This document shows, in pieces, positions 25,429 to 33,947 of a stretch of 64,000 bases of DNA (positions are counted from its first letter, which is position 1; every line of letters starts with the position of its first letter). The notes beneath the pieces are model-generated. The model was not told where the DNA came from. It made no database searches and saw only the letters and a program-made list of their open reading frames with translations. Source of the DNA: JBGAHD01 sp044226395 (GTDB lineage: Bacteria; Pseudomonadota; Gammaproteobacteria; Xanthomonadales; Ahniellaceae); assembly GCA_044226395.1 (NCBI GenBank), contig JBGAHD010000005.1:434001-498000 (forward strand). The letters run 5' to 3'. Position numbers and translations under genes: made by a program.

Positions 25429-26109
25429 TCACGCCCCCTCAAACCTCGCCAAAGCCGCCCCCACCGCCTCCGCGATCAACTTCAAGAACAACGTCCCCAT
25501 GCCCGGATGAAACCGGTTGGCGTCGGTGCTGCCGATGGCGAGTAGGCCGCGGCCGGTGATGGGCATTAGGACGGCGGATTTGACGTCGTCGGTGCGGGTG
25601 CTGAAGAGGGTATTGAGTTTGTCTTGATTCAAGCGCCCGCAGAGGGGTTCACCTTTGTTGAAGAATTCCGCGAAGGGATGCATGGCTTTGTCGTCGCGGG
25701 CGTGGAAGAGCAGCCAGTCGGCGGCTTCGACGCCCTTGGGCGGTTGGAACAGCGCCAGGCGCACGAGTTCGCCGGCGAAGTCTTCGTGCAGGGTGGCGAC
25801 GACACGCTGCAGGGTTTCGGTCAGGGTTCCGGCGCGCATGAGGGCGAGCGTGAGCGCGTGCACGCGCATCACCAGTTGCTCGTTCTCGGTGGCGATGGTG
25901 ACGAGTTCCTGCAAGCGACGATTGAGCGCGCGGTTCTTGTCGCGCAACACGTCGAGCTGATAGCTCGCGAGCGAGGTGCTGGCACCGAGTTGGCGCGGCA
26001 GTTTGAGCACCATCGACAGATCCGGAAATTCCAGCAGGAAATCGGGGTTGCGACGCAGGAAGGCCGCGACTTCGGTCGGCGTGGGTTCGCGGCGCGTGGG
26101 GTCGGTCAT
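25429..26109 (-). CDS. DUF484 family GAF-like protein
   Basis: A 226-residue protein of the DUF484 family, a GAF-like domain preceded by a helical part. The opening PTPTEVAAFLRRNPDFLLEF, then the coiled VLRDKNRALNRRLQELVTIA and the C-terminal VLMPITGRGLLAIGSTDANR and FHPGMGTLFLKLIAEAVGAA are typical. In many gammaproteobacteria it lies between dapF and xerC; its function is not established. Its ATG overlaps the dapF stop (ATGA), so it is coupled to dapF. The accessory block begins just beyond its stop codon, where xerC would be expected. Confidence 0.92.
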   Translation of the reverse strand: MTDPTRREPTPTEVAAFLRRNPDFLLEFPDLSMVLKLPRQLGASTSLASYQLDVLRDKNRALNRRLQELVTIATENEQLVMRVHALTLALMRAGTLTETLQRVVATLHEDFAGELVRLALFQPPKGVEAADWLLFHARDDKAMHPFAEFFNKGEPLCGRLNQDKLNTLFSTRTDDVKSAVLMPITGRGLLAIGSTDANRFHPGMGTLFLKLIAEAVGAALARFEGA

Positions 26110-26936
26110 GAGGTCCAGGTTCCTTCGAAGACGAAGCGGTAGGGGCCGGTCATCCACACGGGGTGACCGTCGCCCTGCCATTCAATAGTGAGCGTGCCGC
26201 CGGGCAGTTGCATGGCCACGCGCGCGTCGACGCGATCGCGGTGCATCAACATGACGGCGGCGGCGCAGGCGCCGGAGCCGCAGGCCAGGGTTTCGCCGAC
26301 GCCGCGTTCGAACACGCGCAGTTTCACATGGCCGCGATCGATCACTTGCGCGAAGCCCACGTTGACGCGATCGGGGAAGCGCGCGTGCCGTTCGATGCGC
26401 GGGCCCCAGGTGGCGACGGGCGCTTGATCGATGTCGAGCACTTCGATCAGGCAATGGGGATTGCCCATGCTGGCGATGTCGAGCGCGATCGAGGTATCGC
26501 CCAGGTCGATCGTGTGCTCGCTGGCGCCGGGCTCGGCGATGAAAGGCAAATCTTCCGGCGCGAAGCGCGGCGCGCCCATGTCCACTCGCACGGCGTCGTC
26601 GCCGACGAACTCGCAGCTGACGACACCCGCGGGACCATCCAACCGAAATCGCGCGGGCAGTTTCGGTTCGGCGCGACGCAAGAAGGCCGCCAGGCAACGC
26701 ACGCCATTGCCACACTGACGCGCGGCCGAGCCATCGGCATTGAAGATGCGGTAGCCCGCGGCGCAATCGGCGCGCGCGGTGGTTTCGAGCGTGAGCAGTT
26801 GATCGAAGCCCACGCCACGATGGCGATCGCCGATGCGCGCGACCGTGTCGACATCGAGCGGCACGGCTTCCGCGCGGCGATCGATCACGACGAAGTCGTT
26901 ACCCGCGCCATGCATCTTGGTGAAGCGAAGCGTCAT
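26106..26936 (-). CDS. dapF: Diaminopimelate epimerase
   Basis: A 276-residue enzyme converting LL- to meso-diaminopimelate for lysine and peptidoglycan. The two catalytic cysteines are Cys75 in RQCGNGVRC and Cys219 in LACGSGACA. The N-terminus FTKMHGAGNDFVVID and the central MGNPHCLIEV are family signatures. It is cytoplasmic. It sits between lptM (52 bases upstream) and DUF484 (overlapping), in a conserved cluster. Nothing unusual in the sequence. Confidence 0.98.
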   Translation of the reverse strand: MTLRFTKMHGAGNDFVVIDRRAEAVPLDVDTVARIGDRHRGVGFDQLLTLETTARADCAAGYRIFNADGSAARQCGNGVRCLAAFLRRAEPKLPARFRLDGPAGVVSCEFVGDDAVRVDMGAPRFAPEDLPFIAEPGASEHTIDLGDTSIALDIASMGNPHCLIEVLDIDQAPVATWGPRIERHARFPDRVNVGFAQVIDRGHVKLRVFERGVGETLACGSGACAAAVMLMHRDRVDARVAMQLPGGTLTIEWQGDGHPVWMTGPYRFVFEGTWTS

Positions 26937-26956
26937 GCGAATCCCTGACGGCGATG

Positions 26957-26981
26957 GCGCGGGCGCGCGTGGCGCCCGCGC
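26957..26981. other. GC-rich hairpin in the lptM-dapF spacer
   Basis: A perfect 10-bp inverted repeat, GCGCGGGCGC and GCGCCCGCGC around a five-base loop, fills most of the spacer between lptM and dapF. With no T-run it may set the relative expression or stability of the two parts of the transcript. Confidence 0.45.
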
Positions 26982-26988
26982 GCGACCA

Positions 26989-27126
26989 TCATTGGGCCGC
27001 CTTGTCGGCGGCGGGCGCGGTCTCCGCGGGCTTCTCCTGATCCGGATGGACCAGATCGCCCTTGAGGCCGCAGGCGCCGAGCAGCGCGGCGAGCGCGATC
27101 AGCAGCATCAGGCGCGAGGCATTCAT
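26989..27126 (-). CDS. lptM: LptM-like small lipoprotein
   Basis: A 45-residue lipoprotein, too short to stand out by length. MNASRLMLLIALAALLGACG ends in a lipobox with the modified cysteine at residue 19, followed by GLKGDLVHP, the G-x-K-G-x-L-x-x-P motif typical of LptM (formerly YifL). LptM helps the LptD-LptE lipopolysaccharide translocon mature in the outer membrane. Its location just upstream of dapF is the normal one. The ATG overlaps the stop of the S9 peptidase gene by one base (TGATG), so translation is probably coupled. The name rests on motif and position. Confidence 0.85.
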   Translation of the reverse strand: MNASRLMLLIALAALLGACGLKGDLVHPDQEKPAETAPAADKAAQ

Positions 27127-29318
27127 CAGTGCTTCTCCTGCGAAGTGAGCGGATGCACGGGCACCTGCAATTGATCGAGCAGGAAGGCGTATTCCTCGGC
27201 AGTTTCTTCCTGACGCTGGAAGCGACCGGATTTGCCGCCATGCCCCGCTTCCATGTTGATGTGGAAGATGAGCGGACGCTGATCGGTCTTGGTCGCGCGC
27301 AACTTGGCGACCCACTTGGCCGGTTCGAAGTATTGCACCTGCGAATCCCACAGGCCCGTGGTCACGAGCATCGCCGGATAGTCCTGCGCGCGCACGTTGT
27401 CATAGGGCGAATAGGTCAGCATGTAGTCGTAATACTGCTTTTCCTTGGGATTGCCCCATTCGTCGAATTCGTTGGTGGTCAGCGGAATCGATTCGTCGAG
27501 CATGGTGGTAACCACGTCGACGAAGGGCACGTGCGCGGCGATGGCGCGATAGCGATCGGGCGCGAGATTGGCGATGGCGCCCATCAGCAAACCACCGGCG
27601 CTGCCACCGGCCGCCACCACGCGATCACGCGCGGCATAGCCTTGCTGCACCAGGAAATCGGTGACGTCGATGAAGTCGGTGAAGGTGTTCATCTTCTTCA
27701 GCAGCTTGCCGTTGTCGTACCAATCGCGGCCCATCTCTTGACCGCCGCGAATATGCGCGATGGCGAAGACCATGCCGCGATCGAGCAAGCTCAGGCAGCT
27801 CGAACAGAAGCGCGGATCGGAGCTGATGCCGTACGAGCCATAGGCGTATTGATACAAGGCCGCCTTGCCATCGCGCTGAAAGCCCTTGCGATAGACCAAA
27901 GACACCGGAATCTTGGTGCCATCACGCGCCGTGGCGTGCACGTACTCGCTGACATAGTTCGCCGGATCGAAATCCCCCAGCACCGGCTCGCGCTTGAGCA
28001 ATTGCTTCTCGCCCGTGGAAGTGTCGAAGTCGTAGGTCGTGCCCGGCGTGGTCATCGAGGTGTAGAAGTAGCGAATCAGATGCGTGCTGACTTCGGGGTT
28101 GTTGCTCAGGCTCGCCGAGTAGGTCGGATCGTCGGCCGCGATCAGCTGCTGGCGACCGTCGCGCCACGCCTTCAAGCGCACCTTGCGCAAGCCATCGGAA
28201 CGCTCGGTAAGGGCCAAGTACTGCTTGAAGACCTGAAAGTCCTCGACGAAGGCCGCTTCGCGATGCGGGATGACATTGCGCCAGCGCGCGCGCTTGGCCA
28301 CGCTGCCGTCCTCGGCGCGCACGATGCGGAAGTTCCGCGCCTGCCAATTGGTGCGAATGATCCACTCATTGCCCATGTCCTCGGCCTGATACAGATGATC
28401 GCGGCTACGCGGCACCAGCACGCGGAAGGCGAGCTTCGGATCATTGGCATCGGCGACCCATTGCTCGCTCGACACGGTCGATTCCAGACCGATGTTGATA
28501 AAGCGATCGCTGCGGCTCTTCCACAGGCCCAGATAGAAGGCGTGATCCTTTTCTTCATAGATCAGGCGATCGTCCTTGACCGGCGTGCCGAGCACGTGCG
28601 CGCGCACGCGCGTGGACAGCAAGGTGACCGGATCTTTCTCGACGTAGAGCACGGTGCGATTGTCATTGGCCCAGGCGAAGCCGGCCTCGACGTTCTCGAT
28701 GCGATCGGCGTATTCCTCGCCGGTGGCGAGGTTCTTGAAGCGCAGCACGAACTGGCGACGACCAACCGTGTCCTCGGCCCAGGCCATCTGATTGCCGTCG
28801 AGGCTCACTTCGTAATTGGCGATCTGGAAGAAGCCCTTGCCCTTGGCCATGCGCGGGCCGTCGAGCAGGATCTGCTCGGGCGCGTCCATCGTGTCTTGGC
28901 GGCGCGCGTGGATGGCGTATTCGGCGCCGGTCTCGAAGCGCGAGTAGTACCAGTAGCCGCCTTTTTGCGTGGGCACGCTGGCATCGTCTTGCTTGATGCG
29001 GCCGATGATTTCGCTGAGCAGCACGCGCTGGTTGTCGCGCAGTGGCGCCAGCACGGCGTCGGCGTAGTCGCGCTCGGCGTTCAAGTGGGCGAGCATTTCT
29101 GGGTTCTTGCGCGTGTCATCGCGCAGCCAGTAGTAGTCGTCGATGCGCGTGCCGTTGGGCGATTTGACTTCGTAAGGCTTGCGCGCGGCGACCGGCGGGG
29201 TCGCGGTCGTGGCGCTCGCCGTGGCCGAAGTGGCGGCGGCGTCGCGCGGCGCGCGCGTGGTCGTGCAGGCCGCCAAGGCGGCGACCAAAAGCAGGGACAG
29301 ACCGAGCTGGCGTTTCAT
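27126..29318 (-). CDS. S9 family peptidase (oligopeptidase B-like), lipoprotein
   Basis: A 730-residue prolyl-oligopeptidase-fold enzyme. The N-terminus MKRQLGLSLLLVAALAACTT is a lipoprotein signal with the lipid cysteine at residue 18, followed by an Ala/Thr linker, so the enzyme should be anchored in the envelope. The seven-bladed propeller begins at PYEVKSPNGTRIDDYYWLRD. The catalytic triad is Ser573 in AAGGSAGGLL, Asp in TTGLWDSQVQ and His in EAGHGGKSGR. AIAHIRGGQEMGRDWYDNG and the GGKSGR end are oligopeptidase B-type features, giving probable cleavage after basic residues in short peptides. It heads the lptM-dapF-DUF484 cluster. Confidence 0.92.
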   Translation of the reverse strand: MKRQLGLSLLLVAALAACTTTRAPRDAAATSATASATTATPPVAARKPYEVKSPNGTRIDDYYWLRDDTRKNPEMLAHLNAERDYADAVLAPLRDNQRVLLSEIIGRIKQDDASVPTQKGGYWYYSRFETGAEYAIHARRQDTMDAPEQILLDGPRMAKGKGFFQIANYEVSLDGNQMAWAEDTVGRRQFVLRFKNLATGEEYADRIENVEAGFAWANDNRTVLYVEKDPVTLLSTRVRAHVLGTPVKDDRLIYEEKDHAFYLGLWKSRSDRFINIGLESTVSSEQWVADANDPKLAFRVLVPRSRDHLYQAEDMGNEWIIRTNWQARNFRIVRAEDGSVAKRARWRNVIPHREAAFVEDFQVFKQYLALTERSDGLRKVRLKAWRDGRQQLIAADDPTYSASLSNNPEVSTHLIRYFYTSMTTPGTTYDFDTSTGEKQLLKREPVLGDFDPANYVSEYVHATARDGTKIPVSLVYRKGFQRDGKAALYQYAYGSYGISSDPRFCSSCLSLLDRGMVFAIAHIRGGQEMGRDWYDNGKLLKKMNTFTDFIDVTDFLVQQGYAARDRVVAAGGSAGGLLMGAIANLAPDRYRAIAAHVPFVDVVTTMLDESIPLTTNEFDEWGNPKEKQYYDYMLTYSPYDNVRAQDYPAMLVTTGLWDSQVQYFEPAKWVAKLRATKTDQRPLIFHINMEAGHGGKSGRFQRQEETAEEYAFLLDQLQVPVHPLTSQEKH

Positions 29319-29456
29319 CGTCGGATTCCGGGTGGAAAAGCCCGGCGATTCTAGCCTGGAACCTCGCGCCGATGCCGGCCGGCGACCGAGGACTGACGGC
29401 GGTTGGCGGGCCGCGCGGGCGATGTTACTTTCGGGCGCCTTGCTAGATGTGTCCGC

Positions 29457-30806
29457 ATGAACGACGCCGTCCTCGCCCCGCTCGAAGCCGCCGTGCGCGC
29501 GGCGCCGGACAATCTGGCGCTAGCCGGCGCCTATGTCGACAGCGCCCTGGCGCTGGAGGCCGGCGCGCGCGCCGCGCGGATCTTGGGTGAGCTGGGCCTG
29601 CTCGCGCGCTTGAGCGAAGCGACGCGTCTGCGCCTGGGCTCGACGCTGCGCACGAGCGGCGACATCGACGCGGCCCTGGCCGCGCTCATTGGCGACGAAC
29701 CCGCCGTGCGCGTCGAACGCGCGCGCGCCTTGCTCGCGGCCGGTCGTCGCGAGGACGCGAGCGCGGCCTACCGCGCGGCCATCGCCGACAACCCCACGCT
29801 GGAAGATCGCGCGCTCGCCGCCGAACTCGATGGCCGCGTGGTGCGCGCCGATTTCGGGCGCGGCGCCGCGCAACGACTGACCTCGGTGCCCAACGATGCC
29901 GACGAAGGCGCCGACATCGTGCGCCTGACCCTGCCCTCGGGCCCGCGCGTCACGTTTGCCGATGTCGGCGGGCTGGACGAGGTCAAGCAGCAGATCCGTC
30001 GTCGCATCATCACGCCGTTTCAAAAGCCCTCGCTGTTCGAGCGATTTCGCAAGAAAGCCGGTGGTGGCGTGCTGCTGTACGGGCCACCGGGTTGCGGCAA
30101 AACCTTGCTCGCGCGCGCCACGGCCGGCGAATGCGGCGCGACGTTCTATAACGTCGCCGTGTCCGATGTGCTGGACATGTACATCGGCGAATCCGAACGT
30201 AAGCTCCATGCGCTGTTCGAGCAAGCGCGACGCGACAAGCCCGCGGTGCTCTTCTTCGACGAGGTCGAGGCCCTGGGCGGCAAGCGCCAGCATTCGCGTG
30301 AAGCCGGCACGTCGAAACTGGTGAGTCAGTTCCTGTCCGAACTCGATGGCTTCGCGCAAAACAACGAAGGCGTGCTGGTGCTGGCCGCGACCAATGTGCC
30401 CTGGGCCGTGGACCCGGCGTTCCGACGTCCGGGTCGCTTCGATCGCGTGTTGTTCGTGCCGCCGCCCGATCAAGTGGCGCGGGCGGAGATTTTGCGCGGC
30501 TTGCTGACGCAGCGTCCGGTGTCGGGCCACATCGATATCGACTTCGTGGCGCGCGCGACCAGCGGCTATTCCGGCGCCGATCTGGCGCACGTGATCGAGA
30601 CCGCGGTCGACGTGGCCATCGAGCATTCGATCGATGCGGGCGCCGAGGTCCCGATCACCGATGCCCTGGTCAAGACCGCGCTGAAGGAAACGCGCGCCAC
30701 CACGCTGGAATGGCTGACCACGGCGCGCAACTACGCGCGTTACGCCAATGAAGGCGGGCAGTACGACGACGTGCTGGCCTTTCTAAAGGCGCACGGCAAG
30801 GCATGA
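29457..30806 (+). CDS. AAA+ ATPase with N-terminal TPR-like region
   Basis: A 449-residue protein. The first about 140 residues are helical repeats of TPR type (LAGAYVDSALALEAGARAAR, ARALLAAGRREDASAAYRAA). From about residue 160 follows a classical AAA domain of the FtsH/VPS4/Cdc48 type: FADVGGLDEVKQQIRRRIIT, Walker A GPPGCGKT near residue 211, Walker B LFFDEVEALGG and second-region PAFRRPGRFDRVLFVPPP. It ends with a helical lid. No protease or membrane domain is present, so it is a stand-alone remodelling ATPase. It overlaps the next gene by ATGA, forming a three-gene operon with two membrane proteins. Confidence 0.9.
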   Translation: MNDAVLAPLEAAVRAAPDNLALAGAYVDSALALEAGARAARILGELGLLARLSEATRLRLGSTLRTSGDIDAALAALIGDEPAVRVERARALLAAGRREDASAAYRAAIADNPTLEDRALAAELDGRVVRADFGRGAAQRLTSVPNDADEGADIVRLTLPSGPRVTFADVGGLDEVKQQIRRRIITPFQKPSLFERFRKKAGGGVLLYGPPGCGKTLLARATAGECGATFYNVAVSDVLDMYIGESERKLHALFEQARRDKPAVLFFDEVEALGGKRQHSREAGTSKLVSQFLSELDGFAQNNEGVLVLAATNVPWAVDPAFRRPGRFDRVLFVPPPDQVARAEILRGLLTQRPVSGHIDIDFVARATSGYSGADLAHVIETAVDVAIEHSIDAGAEVPITDALVKTALKETRATTLEWLTTARNYARYANEGGQYDDVLAFLKAHGKA

Positions 30807-31279
30807 GCGCGTCGAACTATCGCATCGTCGATGAGCCCGCGCCCGGCGGCTTGGCGCGCTTCGTCGTCGATCCCTTCTGGCCGCTGCTGGCGACGATGAT
30901 GGCCTCGAGCCTGCTCGGCTACGCGTGGCTGATCTTCAACAGTTTCGCCGTGGGCAGCCCCACGCGCGGACGCGAGATCGCGTATTGCGTGGCCGGCGTG
31001 GTGGGCGCCGTGATCGTGCTCGTGGGCGGTGGCATCGCCTACGAGAACGGCTGGATCACTGAAACGCAGGTGCGCTATCTGGCGCTGCCGGTGATCGCGT
31101 GCAAATTGCTGGCGGCGTATCTGGTGTGTTTTTCGCAGCAGCGCGCCTTGGAATTGTTCGAGTATTTCGGCGGCGAGAAGCAGAACGGTGTCGTCGGCCT
31201 GATCATCGCCATCGTGATCGTGCGCGTAGTGCTGGGGCCCTTGCTGGCCAAATCGTCCTGGGCCTTGCTGCTGATCTGA
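30803..31279 (+). CDS. Hypothetical membrane protein of the AAA operon
   Basis: A 158-residue integral membrane protein with about four hydrophobic segments (WPLLATMMASSLLGYAWLIF; YCVAGVVGAVIVLVGGGIAY; YLALPVIACKLLAAYLVCF; VVGLIIAIVIVRVVLGPLLA). No family recognised. Its ATG overlaps the stop of the AAA ATPase gene (ATGA), and the TPR membrane gene follows one base after its stop. The arrangement suggests that the ATPase acts on or with this protein at the cytoplasmic membrane. Confidence 0.75.
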   Translation: MSASNYRIVDEPAPGGLARFVVDPFWPLLATMMASSLLGYAWLIFNSFAVGSPTRGREIAYCVAGVVGAVIVLVGGGIAYENGWITETQVRYLALPVIACKLLAAYLVCFSQQRALELFEYFGGEKQNGVVGLIIAIVIVRVVLGPLLAKSSWALLLI

Positions 31280-31280
31280 C

Positions 31281-32213
31281 ATGGACGACCAGCGCACTCT
31301 CTTCTTACTTCGCGCGGCGCAACAGATGCTCGATCAGGAGCGCTGGCCGCAAGCGATCGAATACTTGCGCCAAGTGCTGGGCTCAGACCCCGATCATGCC
31401 GGCGCGCACAGCCTCCTGGCCTTGGCGCTATTGCAAGGCAAGCGCCTGCACGCGGCCGAGACCGAAGCGCGCCTCGGCCTGATCGCCGACAGCGAGAGCA
31501 CGCTCAGCCACCTCGCCATGGCCAGCGTGATGCTGGCGCAGCGCAAGCCGCGCGAGGCGATCGGGCACGTCGAGATCTGCCTCGCCAGCGATCCCATCGA
31601 TGTCGAGGCCATGATGCTGCGCGGCCAAGCGCACATGTTCCTCGATGCGCGCGACAAGGCGCGCGCGGACTTCGCGCGCGCGATCGAACTGGCGCCCGAA
31701 TCGCCGCGCCCGCTGGCCACGCTCGCCCACCTCGATCTGGCCGACGATCGCATCGACGATGCCGAGCACCGCGCGCGCGAGGCCTTGCTGCTGGAACCCG
31801 AATACCACGACGCCCTGATCGTGATGGGCTACGTGCTCCTTCGCCGAGACCAACCCGAAGCCGCGCGCGAACACGCCATCTGGGCCCTGCGTCAGAACCC
31901 GGTCGACCCCGATGCGCTGCGCCTGCTGTGCGCGATCAAGGCCAAGACCAGTTGGTGGCTCGGCGCATGGTGGCGTTTCCAAACCTTCGTTGGCACGGGA
32001 TCGAACTTGCGCTCGGCGGGTATTCTCGTCGGCATGTATCTCGTGTATCGCGGCGTGCTGATCGGCCTGGCGGGACCGGAACACGAGTCCTTGCGCGGCG
32101 TCCTGTCGATCGCGTGGCTCGGCTTCTGCGTGTACTCGTGGGTAGCGCCAGCGCAGTTCGTGGCGATGTTGAAGAAGGAATTGGCTGGCGTGCAGCTCAA
32201 GACGGAGTTTTGA
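31281..32213 (+). CDS. TPR protein with C-terminal membrane helices
   Basis: A 310-residue protein. Residues 1 to about 225 are tetratricopeptide repeats (ALALLQGKRLHAAETEARLG; MLRGQAHMFLDARDKARADF; ALIVMGYVLLRRDQPEAARE). Two hydrophobic segments follow near the C-terminus (SAGILVGMYLVYRGVLIGLA; SIAWLGFCVYSWVAPAQF). It is likely a membrane-tethered adaptor with cytoplasmic repeats. Third gene of the AAA ATPase operon, starting one base after the previous stop. TPR assignment is clear; role is unknown. Confidence 0.8.
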   Translation: MDDQRTLFLLRAAQQMLDQERWPQAIEYLRQVLGSDPDHAGAHSLLALALLQGKRLHAAETEARLGLIADSESTLSHLAMASVMLAQRKPREAIGHVEICLASDPIDVEAMMLRGQAHMFLDARDKARADFARAIELAPESPRPLATLAHLDLADDRIDDAEHRAREALLLEPEYHDALIVMGYVLLRRDQPEAAREHAIWALRQNPVDPDALRLLCAIKAKTSWWLGAWWRFQTFVGTGSNLRSAGILVGMYLVYRGVLIGLAGPEHESLRGVLSIAWLGFCVYSWVAPAQFVAMLKKELAGVQLKTEF

Positions 32214-32349
32214 GCTATTGCTTCGTGCGCGAGTGTCGCGAGAATGACGAACGCTCGCGACATACGGAAAACGACGAAGCGCTCGATTCGTGTTGAACCA
32301 TACCGATCGAGACACGATGCAAGCCCACGGACATCACCCCAGAAACCCC

Positions 32350-33294
32350 ATGAGCCTCTACCCCGACATCACGCCCTACGCCACCGGCCACCTCGACGTG
32401 GGCGATGGCCACGTGCTCCATTACGAACTCTGCGGCAACCCCGAGGGCTTGCCCGCGGTCGTGCTGCATGGCGGGCCCGGCGCGGGGTGCAGCGCGACGC
32501 ATCGGCGGTTCTTCGATCCGACGCGGTATCGGATCGTGTTGTTCGATCAGCGCGGCGCGGGTCGGTCGCGGCCGAAGGGTTCGCTCGAGGCGAACACGAC
32601 GGCGCACTTAGTGGCGGATATCGAAACGCTGCGCCGGCATCTGGGCATCGAGCGCTGGCTGGTGTTCGGCGGCTCGTGGGGTTCGACTTTGGCCTTGGCG
32701 TATGCCGAGCAGCATCGCGCGCGCTGCGCGGCGCTGGTGTTGCGCGGCATCTGGTTGTGTCGCGACAGCGATCTGGCGTGGGGTTTCGGCGGCTTGCGGC
32801 AGGTGTATCCCGAGGCGTTTCGCGTGTTCGCCGCGCACTTTGCTGCCGAAGAACACGGCGATCTGCTCGCGGCTTGCGTGAAGCGCTTGAGTTCGGGCGA
32901 TCACGACGAGCGCTCGCGCATCGCCGTGGCCTACACCGCATGGGAACAGGCCGGCGGAACGCTGTTGCCCGACACGACGCCCGTCGTCGCCGACGAGGAC
33001 ACGCTCGCGGCGGCGCGCATCGGTAGTTTTTACCATCACCACCGCGCGTTCATCTCGGCCGAACGCTTGATCGCGTCGGCCGCCGCGCTGGGCGATCTCC
33101 CCGGCGCCATCGTGCACGGGCGTTACGACATGCTCTGCCCCGCCGAGGGCGCGCTCGCGGTGGCCGAGGCCTGGCCCGCGGCGACGTTCACGATGGTGCC
33201 AGACGCCGGTCACGCCGCGACCGAGCCCGGCATCGCCGCGGCCTTGGTGCGCGCGACCGATCGCCTGGCGGACGCCGGTCGCTGGCGCGGCTAG
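32350..33294 (+). CDS. pip: Prolyl iminopeptidase
   Basis: A 314-residue alpha/beta-hydrolase (S33) that removes N-terminal proline from peptides. Diagnostic motifs: VVLHGGPGAGCSATH with the HGGPG oxyanion loop, LFDQRGAGRSRPKG, nucleophile Ser about 108 in GGSWGSTLALAYAE, Asp in HGRYDMLCP and His in PDAGHAATEP. The ATG at 32350 (MSLYPDITPYATGHLDVG) matches the family start; the frame extends 20 codons upstream. It is a single gene whose stop codon overlaps that of the convergent acetyltransferase gene. Confidence 0.94.
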   Translation: MSLYPDITPYATGHLDVGDGHVLHYELCGNPEGLPAVVLHGGPGAGCSATHRRFFDPTRYRIVLFDQRGAGRSRPKGSLEANTTAHLVADIETLRRHLGIERWLVFGGSWGSTLALAYAEQHRARCAALVLRGIWLCRDSDLAWGFGGLRQVYPEAFRVFAAHFAAEEHGDLLAACVKRLSSGDHDERSRIAVAYTAWEQAGGTLLPDTTPVVADEDTLAAARIGSFYHHHRAFISAERLIASAAALGDLPGAIVHGRYDMLCPAEGALAVAEAWPAATFTMVPDAGHAATEPGIAAALVRATDRLADAGRWRG

Positions 33295-33770
33295 CGATCG
33301 CGCGTCAGCGTTTTTTCGTAGCGCCAGGCGCCCATGCCGTCGGCGTAATAGTTCGCGTGTTCGCCGAAGCGCCGGTAGCCGGCGCCTTCGTACAGCGCGA
33401 TCGCGGCGGGGTTGTCTTGGCGCACTTCCAGGCGCAGGCGCGTGGTGGCGCGGCGGCGCGCCTCGCGTTCGACCGCGGCGAGCAGGCGCTTGCCCAGGCC
33501 CTGACCACGCGCGCGCGCGTCGACGGCGATGGAATACAACCGCGCCACGCCGCTGCCCGCGCGGAAGAACAGCACGGCCGCGCCCCAGAGTTCGCCGTCG
33601 GGACCGTCGACCGCCCACAGCGCGGCGCGGTCGCCGCGCAGGTGATGGCGGTACTGGCGCAGGCTCAGGCGATCGGCGCTGAAGGCGCGGCGTTCGAGCG
33701 CGTCGAGCGCGGTCGCATCGGCGGGTCGCGCGCGGCGGACGGCGAGCGGGACGGTGGGTCGTGGCGGCAT
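33291..33770 (-). CDS. GNAT family N-acetyltransferase
   Basis: A 159-residue acetyltransferase. The acetyl-CoA loop is RARGQGLGKRLL, preceded by the strand LYSIAVDARA and followed by LRLEVRQDNPAAIALYEGAG and YRRFG, typical RimI-like features. It is divergent from, and adjacent to, a RimK-like ATP-grasp gene, a pairing I know from other gammaproteobacteria, which suggests joint action on a peptide or protein substrate. Its stop (TAG) is read from the same CTAG palindrome as the pip stop. Confidence 0.88.
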   Translation of the reverse strand: MPPRPTVPLAVRRARPADATALDALERRAFSADRLSLRQYRHHLRGDRAALWAVDGPDGELWGAAVLFFRAGSGVARLYSIAVDARARGQGLGKRLLAAVEREARRRATTRLRLEVRQDNPAAIALYEGAGYRRFGEHANYYADGMGAWRYEKTLTRDR

Positions 33771-33947
33771 GCGCGCACGCTACGCGCTCGGCCCGCGCCA
33801 CCGCAAGCGCGCGCCCCAACGGCCGCTGAAAATTTCGACCACCGGCCGATGTTCGCCCACGCGACCTTGTGTCAGAATCCGGCGCCGAATGAACGCCGAA
33901 CCTCCGTCTAGCATGCACGCCCACGGCCGCGCCGGGATCGCGCGCGC

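Noticed and set aside
27129..29354. Long open frame (741 codons) on the plus strand
   Set aside because: It lies antisense to the S9 peptidase gene, which has all family motifs; such long shadows arise from the strong G/C third-position bias.
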